Notes under the pieces: generated by a model | Database searches by the model: none | Told to the model about the DNA's origin: nothing | The model's input: the letters and a program-made list of their open reading frames with translations, nothing else | Shown: one piece after another, positions 1 to 8,222 of the stretch | Layout of the letters: each line of letters begins with the position of its first letter | Position numbering within the stretch: position 1 is the first letter of the stretch | Program-made: the position numbers and the translations under genes | NCBI RefSeq assembly: GCF_036379515.1 | Contig: NZ_DASVGN010000019.1 | Location: 1-64,000 of the forward strand | Source of the DNA: Castellaniella sp036379515 | Lineage (GTDB): Bacteria; Pseudomonadota; Gammaproteobacteria; Burkholderiales; Burkholderiaceae_B | Length of the DNA: 64,000 bases | Direction of reading: 5' to 3'

Positions 1-824
1 ACCTGGACCCGGCGGCCTGGATCTGCACGGGGATCAGGCGCCGGGCCATGCCTGAAACACCGGGCGCCCTGCGCTGGCTCCAGGGCAACCTGGACGACCC
101 CGACAGATTGGCGAATACGCTGGCCCAGGTGCCGGGCATCACCCACGTTCTGTACGCACCGGCGCCGACCGCACGGTCACCCGAAGCCTACGCCAGTGCC
201 TACCCGCAGGGCCTGCAGTCCCTGCTCGGTGCACTCTCTGCGCCCCAACAGCTGCAACGCCTGGTGCTGGTGGATTCCACGGCCGTCTGGCGGAGCTCCG
301 CCGACTGGGTGGACGAACAAACCCCCACAGACCCCGAAGACTTTCGCGGGCAGCTGATGCTCGAGGCTGAAGCAATTTTGCGGTCACAACTGCCCAGTGC
401 CCGCTTCCCACAGGCCAGCGGCATCGCCCTTCGGCTCTCAGGCCTGTATGGCCCGGAGCGCCTGCGGCTGATCGATGGCCTACGTACGAGACGAATCACA
501 GCCCCCGACGGCCCAGGCCATTGGGCCAACCGCATCCACATCGATGACGCTGCAAAAGCCTGCGCCCACCTGCTCGAGGTCGATGCTCCTCTGGCCTGCT
601 ACATCGGAACGGACGACACCCCCCTGCCTACGGCAGATCTGTACGATGCTCTGGCATCAATGACCGGTGCTGCATTGCCGGCGCGGACCCTGCGTCCCGC
701 CGACGGCAAGCGCCTGCGGAACCGTCGCCTGCGCGACAGCGGCTGGGTGCCTCAGTGGCCCGATACCCTGGTAGGCTACGCCCACAGCCTGAACGCATCA
801 GAAGCTTCTGAACACCCGATGTGA
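1..824 (+). CDS. NAD(P)-dependent SDR/epimerase, YeeZ-like (5' end missing)
   Basis: The reading frame is open from the first in-frame codon (position 3) to the TGA at 822-824, so the gene begins before the window; the ATG at 48 is internal. The visible part lacks the N-terminal GxxGxxG nucleotide-binding motif but keeps the later parts of an extended short-chain dehydrogenase: an LVLVDSTAVW segment (the beta strand with the active-site Ser), an LRLSGLYGPER motif typical of this subfamily, and an HIDDAA motif. The family resembles YeeZ-like NAD(P)-binding proteins of unknown substrate. It converges on modB and overlaps its end by 27 bp. The fold is confident; the function is not. Confidence 0.75.
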   Translation, partial: LDPAAWICTGIRRRAMPETPGALRWLQGNLDDPDRLANTLAQVPGITHVLYAPAPTARSPEAYASAYPQGLQSLLGALSAPQQLQRLVLVDSTAVWRSSADWVDEQTPTDPEDFRGQLMLEAEAILRSQLPSARFPQASGIALRLSGLYGPERLRLIDGLRTRRITAPDGPGHWANRIHIDDAAKACAHLLEVDAPLACYIGTDDTPLPTADLYDALASMTGAALPARTLRPADGKRLRNRRLRDSGWVPQWPDTLVGYAHSLNASEASEHPM

Positions 825-1481
825 CTGCCCTCGTCGCAGCAGCCAAGCCACCAGACAAAGCACCGCCACACACACGGCGGACGTGACCCCCACCAGCACG
901 TTGGCCATTGCATCATCGCCCGACTGCACGGCTTCGAAGATGGCAATAGAGAGCGTTTCGGTGCGCCCCGGGATGCTGCCCGCCACCATCAGCGTCGCAC
1001 CGAACTCACCCAGTGCCCGGGCAAACGCAAGCAACACACCTGCCATGATGCCGCGTGCGGCCAGTGGAAGGCTGATAAGCAAAAAAACGGACAGCCTCCC
1101 GGCTCCCAACACGGCCGCTGCCTGCTCCAGCCGATGGTCCACTTCCAGGAAGGACGCTCGTGAAGCCTTCAGCACCATCGGAAACGCCACCACGGAAGCA
1201 GCCACCGCCGCCCCCTGCCAGGTAAAGACCAGCTCCACACCATGCGCCTGCAACCAACCGCCCAGCCATCCCCGGCGCCCGAACAGAACCAGCAGGTAAT
1301 AGCCGATCACCGTAGGAGGCAGCACCATGGGCAGCGTCAGCAGCGAATCGGCTACGTCGCCCCAGCGCGAGCCACTACGAGACAAACCGTAGGCCAGCGC
1401 CACGCCGGCCACCGAAGCCAGGACAGTCGCCCAACCGGCCACCTTGAGTGACAGCAGCAGCGGGACCCAGATCGAGGACAT
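798..1481 (-). CDS. modB: Molybdate ABC transporter permease ModB
   Basis: This 227-residue inner-membrane permease has about five hydrophobic segments and the cytoplasmic EAA-loop motif in the form ALGEFGATLMVAGSIPG, which is characteristic of ModB and contacts the ATPase ModC. Two copies form the channel that passes molybdate from ModA. The gene follows modA by 53 bp on the same strand and is probably cotranscribed. No modC follows: the 3' end instead overlaps the convergent SDR gene by 27 bp. The transporter therefore needs an ATPase encoded elsewhere. Length and motifs are normal for the family. Confidence 0.93.
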   Translation of the reverse strand: MSSIWVPLLLSLKVAGWATVLASVAGVALAYGLSRSGSRWGDVADSLLTLPMVLPPTVIGYYLLVLFGRRGWLGGWLQAHGVELVFTWQGAAVAASVVAFPMVLKASRASFLEVDHRLEQAAAVLGAGRLSVFLLISLPLAARGIMAGVLLAFARALGEFGATLMVAGSIPGRTETLSIAIFEAVQSGDDAMANVLVGVTSAVCVAVLCLVAWLLRRGQSHRVFRSF

Positions 1482-1534
1482 CGTTCAAAGCACCCCGCTC
1501 ATGGAGACCGGCGGGCACAAGGACTCGAATCGAG

Positions 1535-2284
1535 TCATGGCTGGCTGAACCCATACCGTTGCAGCACCTGCTGCCCGGCAGGCGACAGCACAAAATGCAG
1601 AAAATCGGCGGCTTCAGATGAGCGTCCAGGGCGCTGGACCAGCGCAATCGGGTACACCACTGGAACCGGCGTCGGAACCACCTGCACCACCTTCACCTTG
1701 TTTTTCATGATCGCAGCGTCCGTGGCAAAGACAAAGCCCGCATCCACCTCACCACGCTCGACGTAGCTGAGCACCTGACGCACGTTCTGCCCCAGAATCT
1801 CGCGCGGCTGCACGGCAGTCCATAACCCCGCCTTCTCGAGCGCCGATTTCGTATACCGCCCCACAGGCACCGTCGCCGGATTCCCCAGCGCAATGCGTTG
1901 CACGCCGGGTTTGCGAAGGTCCGCGAGCGACTGGATGTGGTGAGGATCTCGCGCAGGCACAATCAACACCACTTCGTTGCGTACGAAATTCACGCGCGAA
2001 GCAGGATCGATGGCGTGTGCCGCAGCCGCCTTGTCCATGGCCTTCTCATCAGCCGCCGCGAAGATGTCGGCGGGGGCCCCCTCGATGATCTGGCGCAAGA
2101 CGACATCCGACGCGCCGAAGGTCGTCAACACGTGCGTGCCAGGGTGCGTCGCATCATATTGCGTGGCCAAGTCCTTGAAGGCGTTGGTCAGGCTGGCCGC
2201 CGCCGAAACCAGAACATCACCCGCCATAGCGGGCGTCGTCACACACAACAACACGCAGGCAAAAAGCGAACGAAACGAGGGCAT
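1535..2284 (-). CDS. modA: Molybdate-binding periplasmic protein ModA
   Basis: The mature protein begins GDVLVSAAASLTNAF, the ModA signature whose serines bind the oxyanion; VNFVRNEVVLIVP, YVERGEVDAGFVFATDA and a C-terminal FLHFVLSPAGQQVLQRYGF segment also match the family. I place the start at the ATG at 2284, giving 249 residues with a clean signal peptide (MPSFRSLFACVLLC..., cleavage after AMA). A longer open frame reaches 2491 but adds a non-homologous extension ahead of the signal peptide. It captures molybdate (or tungstate) in the periplasm and hands it to ModB. Confidence 0.93.
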   Translation of the reverse strand: MPSFRSLFACVLLCVTTPAMAGDVLVSAAASLTNAFKDLATQYDATHPGTHVLTTFGASDVVLRQIIEGAPADIFAAADEKAMDKAAAAHAIDPASRVNFVRNEVVLIVPARDPHHIQSLADLRKPGVQRIALGNPATVPVGRYTKSALEKAGLWTAVQPREILGQNVRQVLSYVERGEVDAGFVFATDAAIMKNKVKVVQVVPTPVPVVYPIALVQRPGRSSEAADFLHFVLSPAGQQVLQRYGFSQP

Positions 2285-2459
2285 TCTGAGGACTCCAGAC
2301 TGAATGGACAGACTCAATGAACGGCAAACGCTGATGAATGAAAAAGGCGAATCCACAGGATGATAGCGTGCCAGCCACTCGTGCATATCTCCAAAGGGGA
2401 CGGAGGGGGGATGGGTAAGGCACTTTTGACACTCCGTGGACAAGCGGCACGCCACATGC

Positions 2460-2478
2460 TGCATTGTCATTATGCAAT
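2460..2478. promoter_or_regulatory. Small dyad in the modA/dehydratase divergent region
   Basis: The 283-bp region between the divergent modA (start 2284) and the enolase-superfamily gene (start 2568) holds a short inverted repeat, TGCAT (2460-2464) and ATGCA (2472-2476), flanked by ATTG/CAAT (2463-2466 and 2475-2478). It could be an operator for either gene, but it does not obviously match the ModE consensus as I remember it. Nothing else stands out in this intergenic region. Confidence 0.25.
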
Positions 2479-2567
2479 TCCCTGCCCCCAATCGCCCAGG
2501 ACACCGCGATAGGCCTTATGCTTTTCAGTTCGAAGCGCGAAGCGGCATTGCCCACCACGGAGCCACG

Positions 2568-3683
2568 ATGAAAATACGCAGGATCGACGTCTATCACTTT
2601 GACCTCACCTACACGCATGGGGTCTACATCATGTCGGGGGGGCGCGAGATCACCGTTCTGCCATCGACTCTCGTGCGGGTGCTGAGCGACGATGGCCAGG
2701 AAGGCTGGGGCGAGGTCTGCCCGCTGGGCACGACCTACCTGCCGGGCCACGCAGGCGGCGCACGCGCGGCGCTCGAGCTGCTGGCACCCGCCCTGATCGG
2801 GGTGGATCCCACCAACCTGGCGGCCGTCAATGACAGGATGGATGCGACGCTGATGGGGCACGAATACGCCAAGAGCCCTATCGACGTTGCCTGCTGGGAT
2901 CTGACGGGAAAGATCTGGGGCGCCAGCGTCGCCGAAATGCTGGGGGGCGTGCGCCAGGAACGCTTCCCGCTTTACTTTGCCGTACCACTGGGTTCACCGG
3001 AAGCCATGAGCGAATATGTACAGGCACGCCGGGCCGAAGGCATCCACCGGTTTCAACTCAAGCTTGGCAACGACCCGGTACTCAATGGCTTGCGCTCCAG
3101 GCAAGTGGTCGCAGAAACCGGCGCCGAAGACATTGTAGTGGGCGACGCCAACTGCGGATTGCGGCTCAATGACGCCATCATCGCCGCACGCGCCATGGAG
3201 GACCTGCCTCGGTTCTACCTGGAACAGCCGTGCCCCACCATGGAAGAGTGCATCGAGCTGCGTAAACACACGACGCTCCCCATGGTGTATGACGAAGTCG
3301 TCCACGACGTGCAGACCCTGCTTCGTGCCGTCCACGAAGGGGGTGCAGGGGCGTTCAACCTGAAGGTTTCAAAGGTCGGTGGCCTCACCAAGGCAAAATT
3401 GATGCGGGACCTGGGCCAGGAGCTTGGCCTTCAAATCACGGTGGAAGATACCTGGGGCGGAGACGTCGTGTCGGCAGCCTCAGCCCACATCGCGGCCTCG
3501 ACCAAGGCGCAGTCGCTGCTCAGCGTCTCGTTCATGAACGACTGGGTCAACGAGCACGTGGCAGGCTACCAGCCCCGCAGCCAGAACGGATTCGGGCACG
3601 TGCCCACCACGCCCGGCCTGGGCATCGAGATCGATCGCGGTGCGCTGGGAAAACCGCTCTTCACGGCAGGAAATCAGGATTGA
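2568..3683 (+). CDS. Mandelate racemase/muconate lactonizing enzyme family protein, hydroxyproline-dehydratase/betaine-epimerase-like
   Basis: This is a 371-residue enolase-superfamily enzyme. The start at 2568 has ACGGAG five bases upstream; the frame is open further 5' but that part is not homologous. Visible catalytic elements are K165 (QLKLG) and K266 (NLKVSK), the two acid/base lysines across the barrel, and metal ligands D193 (VGDAN), E219 (LEQP) and D242 (YDEVV). This K/K layout is that of the MLE subgroup, including cis-3-hydroxy-L-proline dehydratase and 4-hydroxyproline-betaine 2-epimerase, which the overall sequence resembles. No other proline-betaine or hydroxyproline gene lies nearby, so the substrate remains open. 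Confidence 0.8.
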   Translation: MKIRRIDVYHFDLTYTHGVYIMSGGREITVLPSTLVRVLSDDGQEGWGEVCPLGTTYLPGHAGGARAALELLAPALIGVDPTNLAAVNDRMDATLMGHEYAKSPIDVACWDLTGKIWGASVAEMLGGVRQERFPLYFAVPLGSPEAMSEYVQARRAEGIHRFQLKLGNDPVLNGLRSRQVVAETGAEDIVVGDANCGLRLNDAIIAARAMEDLPRFYLEQPCPTMEECIELRKHTTLPMVYDEVVHDVQTLLRAVHEGGAGAFNLKVSKVGGLTKAKLMRDLGQELGLQITVEDTWGGDVVSAASAHIAASTKAQSLLSVSFMNDWVNEHVAGYQPRSQNGFGHVPTTPGLGIEIDRGALGKPLFTAGNQD

Positions 3684-3733
3684 TGGCATTGCCGCCCGAG
3701 CAACAATCTGAGGCCCATGCAAAACGGAAACCC

Positions 3734-3810
3734 TGGTCCGCCCTGCCCGGTTCGAACGGGCGACCTACGGCTTAGAAGGCCGTTGCTCTATCCAGCTGAG
3801 CTAAGGGCGG
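3734..3810 (-). tRNA. tRNA-Arg (anticodon UCU)
   Basis: All arms fold. The acceptor stem CCGCCCU (3804-3810) pairs with AGGGCGG (3738-3744). The D-stem GCUC/GAGC, anticodon stem ACGGC/GCCGU, loop CUUCUAA (anticodon UCU) and T-stem GCCCG/CGGGC around UUCGAAC are intact. Discriminator A and an encoded CCA (3734-3736) are present, giving 77 nt in total. Read on the minus strand between the dehydratase gene and pldA. Confidence 0.97.
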
Positions 3811-3840
3811 GCTGCGGCTTGAACGCCATGCAGAACCCGA

Positions 3841-3846
3841 ATTCTA
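3841..3846 (-). promoter_or_regulatory. Candidate -10 element for tRNA-Arg
   Basis: On the minus strand TAGAAT lies 31 bases upstream of the mature tRNA 5' end, leaving room for a short 5' leader removed by RNase P. No convincing -35 is seen at the ideal spacing. Confidence 0.4.
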
Positions 3847-3893
3847 CCCTGTGAATGCTAAAGTTTCGGGCAATACACACGGCGTTATCCGTC

Positions 3894-5060
3894 ATGCCCG
3901 CTTCTCGCTCACACCCCCTGCTGTCTTACCTCGTCCTGTTTGCCTGCCTGCTCCTGCCTCTGGACGCAGCGCAAGCGGGCCTGCTCTATCACCTGACGCG
4001 AACCGAGGCGGCGCCGGGCGCCCCCGTGGCACTGGAGGGGCTGCTGTACAACGATACCGGGAATCCACTGACGACACCTGTTCCACCAAAGATCGACGGG
4101 CAATGGGAGGACGCGCAGGGCCACACCACCCCAGCGCACTTTCAGCTGCAGACGTCGCCAGACGCAGCCAGCCTGCCCGCCAACACGTTCACCCAAGTGG
4201 TCTGGACAGGCACGGCGCCCAGCCATCTGTCAGGGCTCGTCACCCTGCATCTGAGTGGCACCGAAAACACTTTGCTGGCACTGCGCGTTTCGGGGTCAGC
4301 GCCCCCTATTGCGACTGAAAGCCCGCAGCCCGTATCTGCGTTCGACACCTTCCGCAATGCAATCTCGCCCTACGATCCCACCTACTTTGCCGTGGGGCGA
4401 AACGGCGGCGCCACAGCCCGGTTCCAATTAAGCTTCAAATACCGCCTGTTCAGCCCCACGAACGCCCAACAACCTTCGTTCAACGACAACTGGTACCTGG
4501 GCTACACGCAAACGTCGCTCTGGGACCTGCACTCCGATTCCATCCCCTTCATCGACACCACGTACAACCCCAGCCTGTTCTGGATGCGCGAGTCCCTGCT
4601 GCAAAGCCACGACAAGCGTTGGTTTCTGGGCCTGAACACGGGAATCGAGCACAAGTCCAATGGCAAGGCGGGCGACGACTCCCGCTCGCTGAATGATCTG
4701 TACGTGCAACCTCAATTCAACTATCGGTCTGGAGAGGGCTCTACGCTGAGCTTCCTGCCCCGTTTCAAATATTATGTAGGAACGGACTCCAACATGCGCT
4801 ACCCGGATTATCTGGGCCATGTCGATTGGAAGTTGCGCTGGGCACAGGACGACGGGCTGGTGCTCTCGGCGCTGTACCGCCAAGGTACAGGCAGCCGCAA
4901 TGCTACCCAGCTTGAAGCCGCCTGGCCGCTCAAGCGCACCTTTCTGCACATGAACGGCTACGTGTACGCCCAGTACTTCCGAGGGTATGGCGAAACCCTG
5001 CTGGACTACAACCAGAAGTACGAACCGCAGTTTCGGATCGGCATCGCGCTGGTTCCTTGA
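3894..5060 (+). CDS. pldA: Outer-membrane phospholipase A (OMPLA/PldA)
   Basis: This integral outer-membrane phospholipase hydrolyses sn-1 and sn-2 acyl chains of phospholipids, and is calcium-dependent as a dimer in the family. The C-terminal barrel carries the OMPLA catalytic triad pattern EHKSNG...DSRSLND. Counting from the alternative ATG at 3855 these residues are H266, S268 and N280; from 3894 subtract 13. The N-terminus has a signal peptide ending DAAQA. Unlike E. coli PldA (about 290 residues) this 388-residue form has about 110 extra residues before the barrel, with alternating beta-strand-like sequence. I prefer the ATG at 3894 because it gives a normal 28-residue signal; neither start has a good Shine-Dalgarno. 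The next gene follows after 16 bp. Confidence 0.88.
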   Translation: MPASRSHPLLSYLVLFACLLLPLDAAQAGLLYHLTRTEAAPGAPVALEGLLYNDTGNPLTTPVPPKIDGQWEDAQGHTTPAHFQLQTSPDAASLPANTFTQVVWTGTAPSHLSGLVTLHLSGTENTLLALRVSGSAPPIATESPQPVSAFDTFRNAISPYDPTYFAVGRNGGATARFQLSFKYRLFSPTNAQQPSFNDNWYLGYTQTSLWDLHSDSIPFIDTTYNPSLFWMRESLLQSHDKRWFLGLNTGIEHKSNGKAGDDSRSLNDLYVQPQFNYRSGEGSTLSFLPRFKYYVGTDSNMRYPDYLGHVDWKLRWAQDDGLVLSALYRQGTGSRNATQLEAAWPLKRTFLHMNGYVYAQYFRGYGETLLDYNQKYEPQFRIGIALVP

Positions 5061-5076
5061 GCCTTACACTCTCGAC

Positions 5077-6975
5077 ATGTTCACACAGCTCGAAATCTTC
5101 CTGGTCGCAATGCTGGCGATGCTGACCCTCAGCCGCCTCGCTTTGACTTTCTGGCTCTGGCCACGCGTGCGCGAGGCTGGCGGCCCCTGGATCATCTTGC
5201 GCTGGGGAGTGCGCATCGACTTGAATCAGATCGCCATGTGGGCGGGCGTCCCCGCACTGCTGGCCCCCTGGCTGGGGGATCAACCCTGGGCGATCTGGGT
5301 CACAGGACTATGGCTGCAATGCGTCTGGCTGATCTTCGTCCTGCTGGAAGCCTCAACCCCGCAATTCATCCAGGAGTACGACAATCGCCCCAACCGCTTG
5401 TACATTGAGTACCTCAAGTATCCCAAGGAAGTGTTCGGGATGCTCTGGAAGGGCTACAAGCCGGTGCTGCTGGCAGCTGCCATTCTGTTGGTTCTCGCGG
5501 CCTGGCTGGGGCATGCCGCGTTTGCCCATGCCGCACCCAACCTGCTCCCTACCTGGCCCTGGCGCATCCTGATCACCCTGATCACCGGCGCACTGATCGC
5601 GCTGGCAATCCGAGGCACCCTGGGCCACCGACCCATCAACCCCTCTTCTGTCGCCTGGTGCGGTGACAGCCTGCTTAACACGCTGCCGCTGAACTCGTTC
5701 TACAGTGTGCTGTTTGCGCTCTACGCAATCAAGAACGAACGCTCTGCAGCAGACGTCTACGGCGATCTGCCCGATGACACCCTGAAAGCCATCATCTGCG
5801 AGCAGGCCCGAATCGAGCAAGGACCCGCAGAGCTTCCTACCTTGCATCCCCAACCGGCAAGCCACCAGCCCGAGCAGCCTCTGAACCTCGTCCTGATCGT
5901 GCAGGAAAGCCTGGGCGCGCAATACGTAGGCAACCTGGGGGGCGCCGGCCTCACACCCTGTCTGGATGCGCTTGCGGAACAGGGCTGGAATTTCACCCGC
6001 GCCTACGCCACGGGGACGCGTTCCGTACGAGGTCTGGAAGCCGTCACGGCGGGCTTTCCCCCCACGCTTTCCGACGCCGCCCTGCGGCTCAACGGCGCGC
6101 AGAGCCACTTCTTCACGCTAGCGCAATTGCTGCGCCGCCACCATTACCGGTCACGCTTCATCTATGGCGGCGAAGCGCACTTTGACAACATGAAGAGCTT
6201 TTTCCTCGGAAACGGATTTGACGAGTTGCACGATCTGCCCAGCTTCGAATCACCGGCCTTCGTCGGCACCTGGGGAGCCAGCGACGAAGACATGTTCAAC
6301 AAGCTGCACTCTTTGCTGTCGGAACCCGGTGAGACCCCCACGCTGCATCTGGCATTTTCCGTAACCAACCATACGCCCTGGGAATACCCTGCCGGGCGAA
6401 TCCCGGTCGAAGGCGAGCCGGCGACGGTACAAAATACCGTGCGCTACGCGGACTGGGCCATCGGTCAATTCTTCGACCACGCTCGCAATAGCGATTACTG
6501 GAAAAACACGGTCTTCCTCATCGTGGCAGATCACGATGCGCGTGTGGGAGGGGCCCAGCGTATCCCGTTGCGGCACTTTCACATCCCCGCCCTGATCCTG
6601 GGCGCCGGTGTGGAGGCCCGCCGAGACGACCGCATCATCAGCCAGATCGACCTGCCCACCACGTTGTTGTCTCTAATCGGCATCTCGGATGCCCACCCCA
6701 TGATCGGGCATGACCTCACACGCCCGGGCACGGGCGGTCGCGCCCCCATGCAATACGAGGACCACTACGGTTATCTGAAAGATGACACGTTGTTGGTCCT
6801 GGAACCGCACCGTGAGCCCCTGGCGTATCGGTACGCGGCGCCAGACACCTATACACCCACGGCGCCAGACCCTGAGCTTGCCCGCATCGCGCTTGCTCAC
6901 GCACTGTGGCCCACCTGGGCGTATCGCCACCACGCCCATAGTCTGCCGGAGCTGCTGCATCACGCGTCGATCTGA
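5077..6975 (+). CDS. Membrane-anchored LTA-synthase-like sulfatase/phosphoglycerol transferase
   Basis: This 632-residue protein has several N-terminal transmembrane helices (roughly residues 5-25, 50-95, 125-190) followed by a periplasmic alkaline-phosphatase-fold domain. The domain shows LVLIVQESLG (metal ligand Glu), YATGTRSVRGLEA (Thr nucleophile), FSVTNHTPWE, and FLIVADHDAR...HFHIPALILG (metal Asp/His ligands). These are hallmarks of the LtaS/OpgB/EptA superfamily, in which phosphoglycerol or phosphoethanolamine is moved from phospholipid headgroups. A Gram-negative has no lipoteichoic acid, so a periplasmic glucan or lipid acceptor is more likely. The start at 5077 leaves 16 bp after pldA; a longer frame from 4987 would overlap pldA. 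Confidence 0.82.
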   Translation: MFTQLEIFLVAMLAMLTLSRLALTFWLWPRVREAGGPWIILRWGVRIDLNQIAMWAGVPALLAPWLGDQPWAIWVTGLWLQCVWLIFVLLEASTPQFIQEYDNRPNRLYIEYLKYPKEVFGMLWKGYKPVLLAAAILLVLAAWLGHAAFAHAAPNLLPTWPWRILITLITGALIALAIRGTLGHRPINPSSVAWCGDSLLNTLPLNSFYSVLFALYAIKNERSAADVYGDLPDDTLKAIICEQARIEQGPAELPTLHPQPASHQPEQPLNLVLIVQESLGAQYVGNLGGAGLTPCLDALAEQGWNFTRAYATGTRSVRGLEAVTAGFPPTLSDAALRLNGAQSHFFTLAQLLRRHHYRSRFIYGGEAHFDNMKSFFLGNGFDELHDLPSFESPAFVGTWGASDEDMFNKLHSLLSEPGETPTLHLAFSVTNHTPWEYPAGRIPVEGEPATVQNTVRYADWAIGQFFDHARNSDYWKNTVFLIVADHDARVGGAQRIPLRHFHIPALILGAGVEARRDDRIISQIDLPTTLLSLIGISDAHPMIGHDLTRPGTGGRAPMQYEDHYGYLKDDTLLVLEPHREPLAYRYAAPDTYTPTAPDPELARIALAHALWPTWAYRHHAHSLPELLHHASI

Positions 6976-7023
6976 CCGCAGGTGCTGCGCCACTGCAGCG
7001 CGCAGTGCACGGCGCAACTCATG

Positions 7024-7029
7024 CTAGAA
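7024..7029 (+). promoter_or_regulatory. Candidate -10 element for tRNA-Pro
   Basis: TAGAAT lies 46 bases before the mature 5' end of tRNA-Pro in the 100-bp space after the sulfatase-like gene. The -35 is not clear. Confidence 0.35.
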
Positions 7030-7075
7030 TTTGCGGTTCCCGGTCACCATCTGGAGTGGCCTTGGAACCATTCGT

Positions 7076-7152
7076 CGGGGCGTAGCGCAGCCTGGTAGCG
7101 CATCTGCTTTGGGAGCAGAGGGTCGCATGTTCGAATCATGTCGCCCCGACCA
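7076..7152 (+). tRNA. tRNA-Pro (anticodon UGG)
   Basis: The acceptor stem CGGGGCG (7076-7082) pairs with CGCCCCG (7142-7148). The D-arm is GCGC/GCGC, the anticodon stem UCUGC/GCAGA with loop UUUGGGA reads UGG, and the T-arm GCAUG/CAUGU surrounds UUCGAAU. CCA is encoded at 7150-7152. The C1-G72 pair and G-rich acceptor are typical of bacterial tRNA-Pro. Confidence 0.97.
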
Positions 7153-7219
7153 ATCTAATCGTGCAAGCGATTTGCGCGAGTCGGCCAGACAGGGCCCAAT
7201 CGCTGCCAATAACCAGCCA

Positions 7220-7975
7220 TCATAAAAAGGTCTTGGCCGATTCTTCTGCGGCGAGCTTGAGTTGCGGCAGAAACTGCTCCAGTTGCGCCGTCGACATCCG
7301 CTGCGTGGTTGTCTGAATGGCAACAGCGGCACACACTCGGTCCTTGCCCAGCATGACGGGAACGGCGATGGCAATCATGCCCGATTTGAATTCTTCATCA
7401 TTGAAGCTGAACCGCTGCTTGCGAATGAGCTGAAGTTCCTCGCGCAGCTGCCTCCGGTCCGTGTAGGTCCGTTCGGTACAGCGGCGCAGCGGCAACTGCT
7501 CAAGCAACCGCTCACGCTGCACCTTGGCCAAGAAGCTGAGCAGCAGTTTTCCGCTGGCGGTGCAGTGGTACGGAACACGGGACCCCACGCCGAGCACATA
7601 GCGTAGCGACCAATTTGCCTCTACACGATCCAGATAAACGATGTCCTCGCCGCTGGACATCGTGAGGTTACAAGTCTCCTGCACCGCATCGGAGAGTTTC
7701 AGCAAAATGGCATGACGCGCCGCAGCAGGCCCAGACGTCATCAACAGGTTGACCGCCATGCGTCGCACCAACGCTGAACACTCGTAACGGTGTTGCACAT
7801 CAGTCCGCGTGACCAGGCCAGCCCCCTCCAGCTGCTTCAGAATGCGATGCACTGTCTGCTTGGGAAGCTCAATCGTTTCCACCACTTCGGTCAAAGTCAG
7901 CGGATGATCGGCCCGGGCAAGAATATCGATCAGGCGAAACGCTCGTACTGCAGCCGCATTAGCCAGCGTTGACAC
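7220..7975 (-). CDS. IclR-family transcriptional regulator (SauR-like position)
   Basis: This 251-residue regulator has an N-terminal winged helix-turn-helix (about residues 8-70; LTEVVETIELPKQTVHRILKQL is the HTH) and a C-terminal IclR effector domain (YLDRVEANWSLRY...VPYHCTASGKLLLSF, then DDEEF-type and IAIAVPV segments). It starts at a GTG at 7975 preceded by AGGAGG, a strong ribosome site. It is divergent from the aldehyde dehydrogenase gene across a 247-bp region and is probably the local regulator of that operon. IclR proteins commonly sense the small acid their operon degrades; the ligand here is inferred only from context. Confidence 0.88.
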   Translation of the reverse strand: MSTLANAAAVRAFRLIDILARADHPLTLTEVVETIELPKQTVHRILKQLEGAGLVTRTDVQHRYECSALVRRMAVNLLMTSGPAAARHAILLKLSDAVQETCNLTMSSGEDIVYLDRVEANWSLRYVLGVGSRVPYHCTASGKLLLSFLAKVQRERLLEQLPLRRCTERTYTDRRQLREELQLIRKQRFSFNDEEFKSGMIAIAVPVMLGKDRVCAAVAIQTTTQRMSTAQLEQFLPQLKLAAEESAKTFL

Positions 7976-8073
7976 AACCTACCTCCTCTTGTGCTTTCTT
8001 CTGATGTCGTCGAGCCGACGAATCTCCGCTACCCGCTCGAGGATCCTGTACAGCTCTTCGCGAGTTGTCCCAT

Positions 8074-8124
8074 TTTCTGATAAATCCCACTTTACCATCG
8101 AGGAAATGCCAGAAACATCAGAAA
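8074..8124. promoter_or_regulatory. Candidate operator: spaced inverted repeat upstream of sauS-like gene
   Basis: TTTCTGAT (8074-8081) and its exact complement ATCAGAAA (8117-8124) face each other about 100-150 bp before the dehydrogenase start and on the far side of the IclR gene start. The centre-to-centre distance of 43 bp is about four helical turns, as expected if two regulator dimers sit on one face of the DNA. This region is otherwise free of genes. Assignment to the IclR protein is inference. Confidence 0.35.
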
Positions 8125-8222
8125 TCGGGACTCGCAACGGCCACTCCCGCCACTAGATTAATAACAAGCAGGGACTACCGCAAAACCGAAGCAAAAACGA
8201 CAGAGACAAACAGGAGGTTTCC

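Noticed and set aside
5077..6975. True lipoteichoic acid synthase
   Set aside because: Window is clearly from a Gram-negative (OMPLA, ModA, UbiD, OlsB); the fold is shared with OpgB and other transferases.
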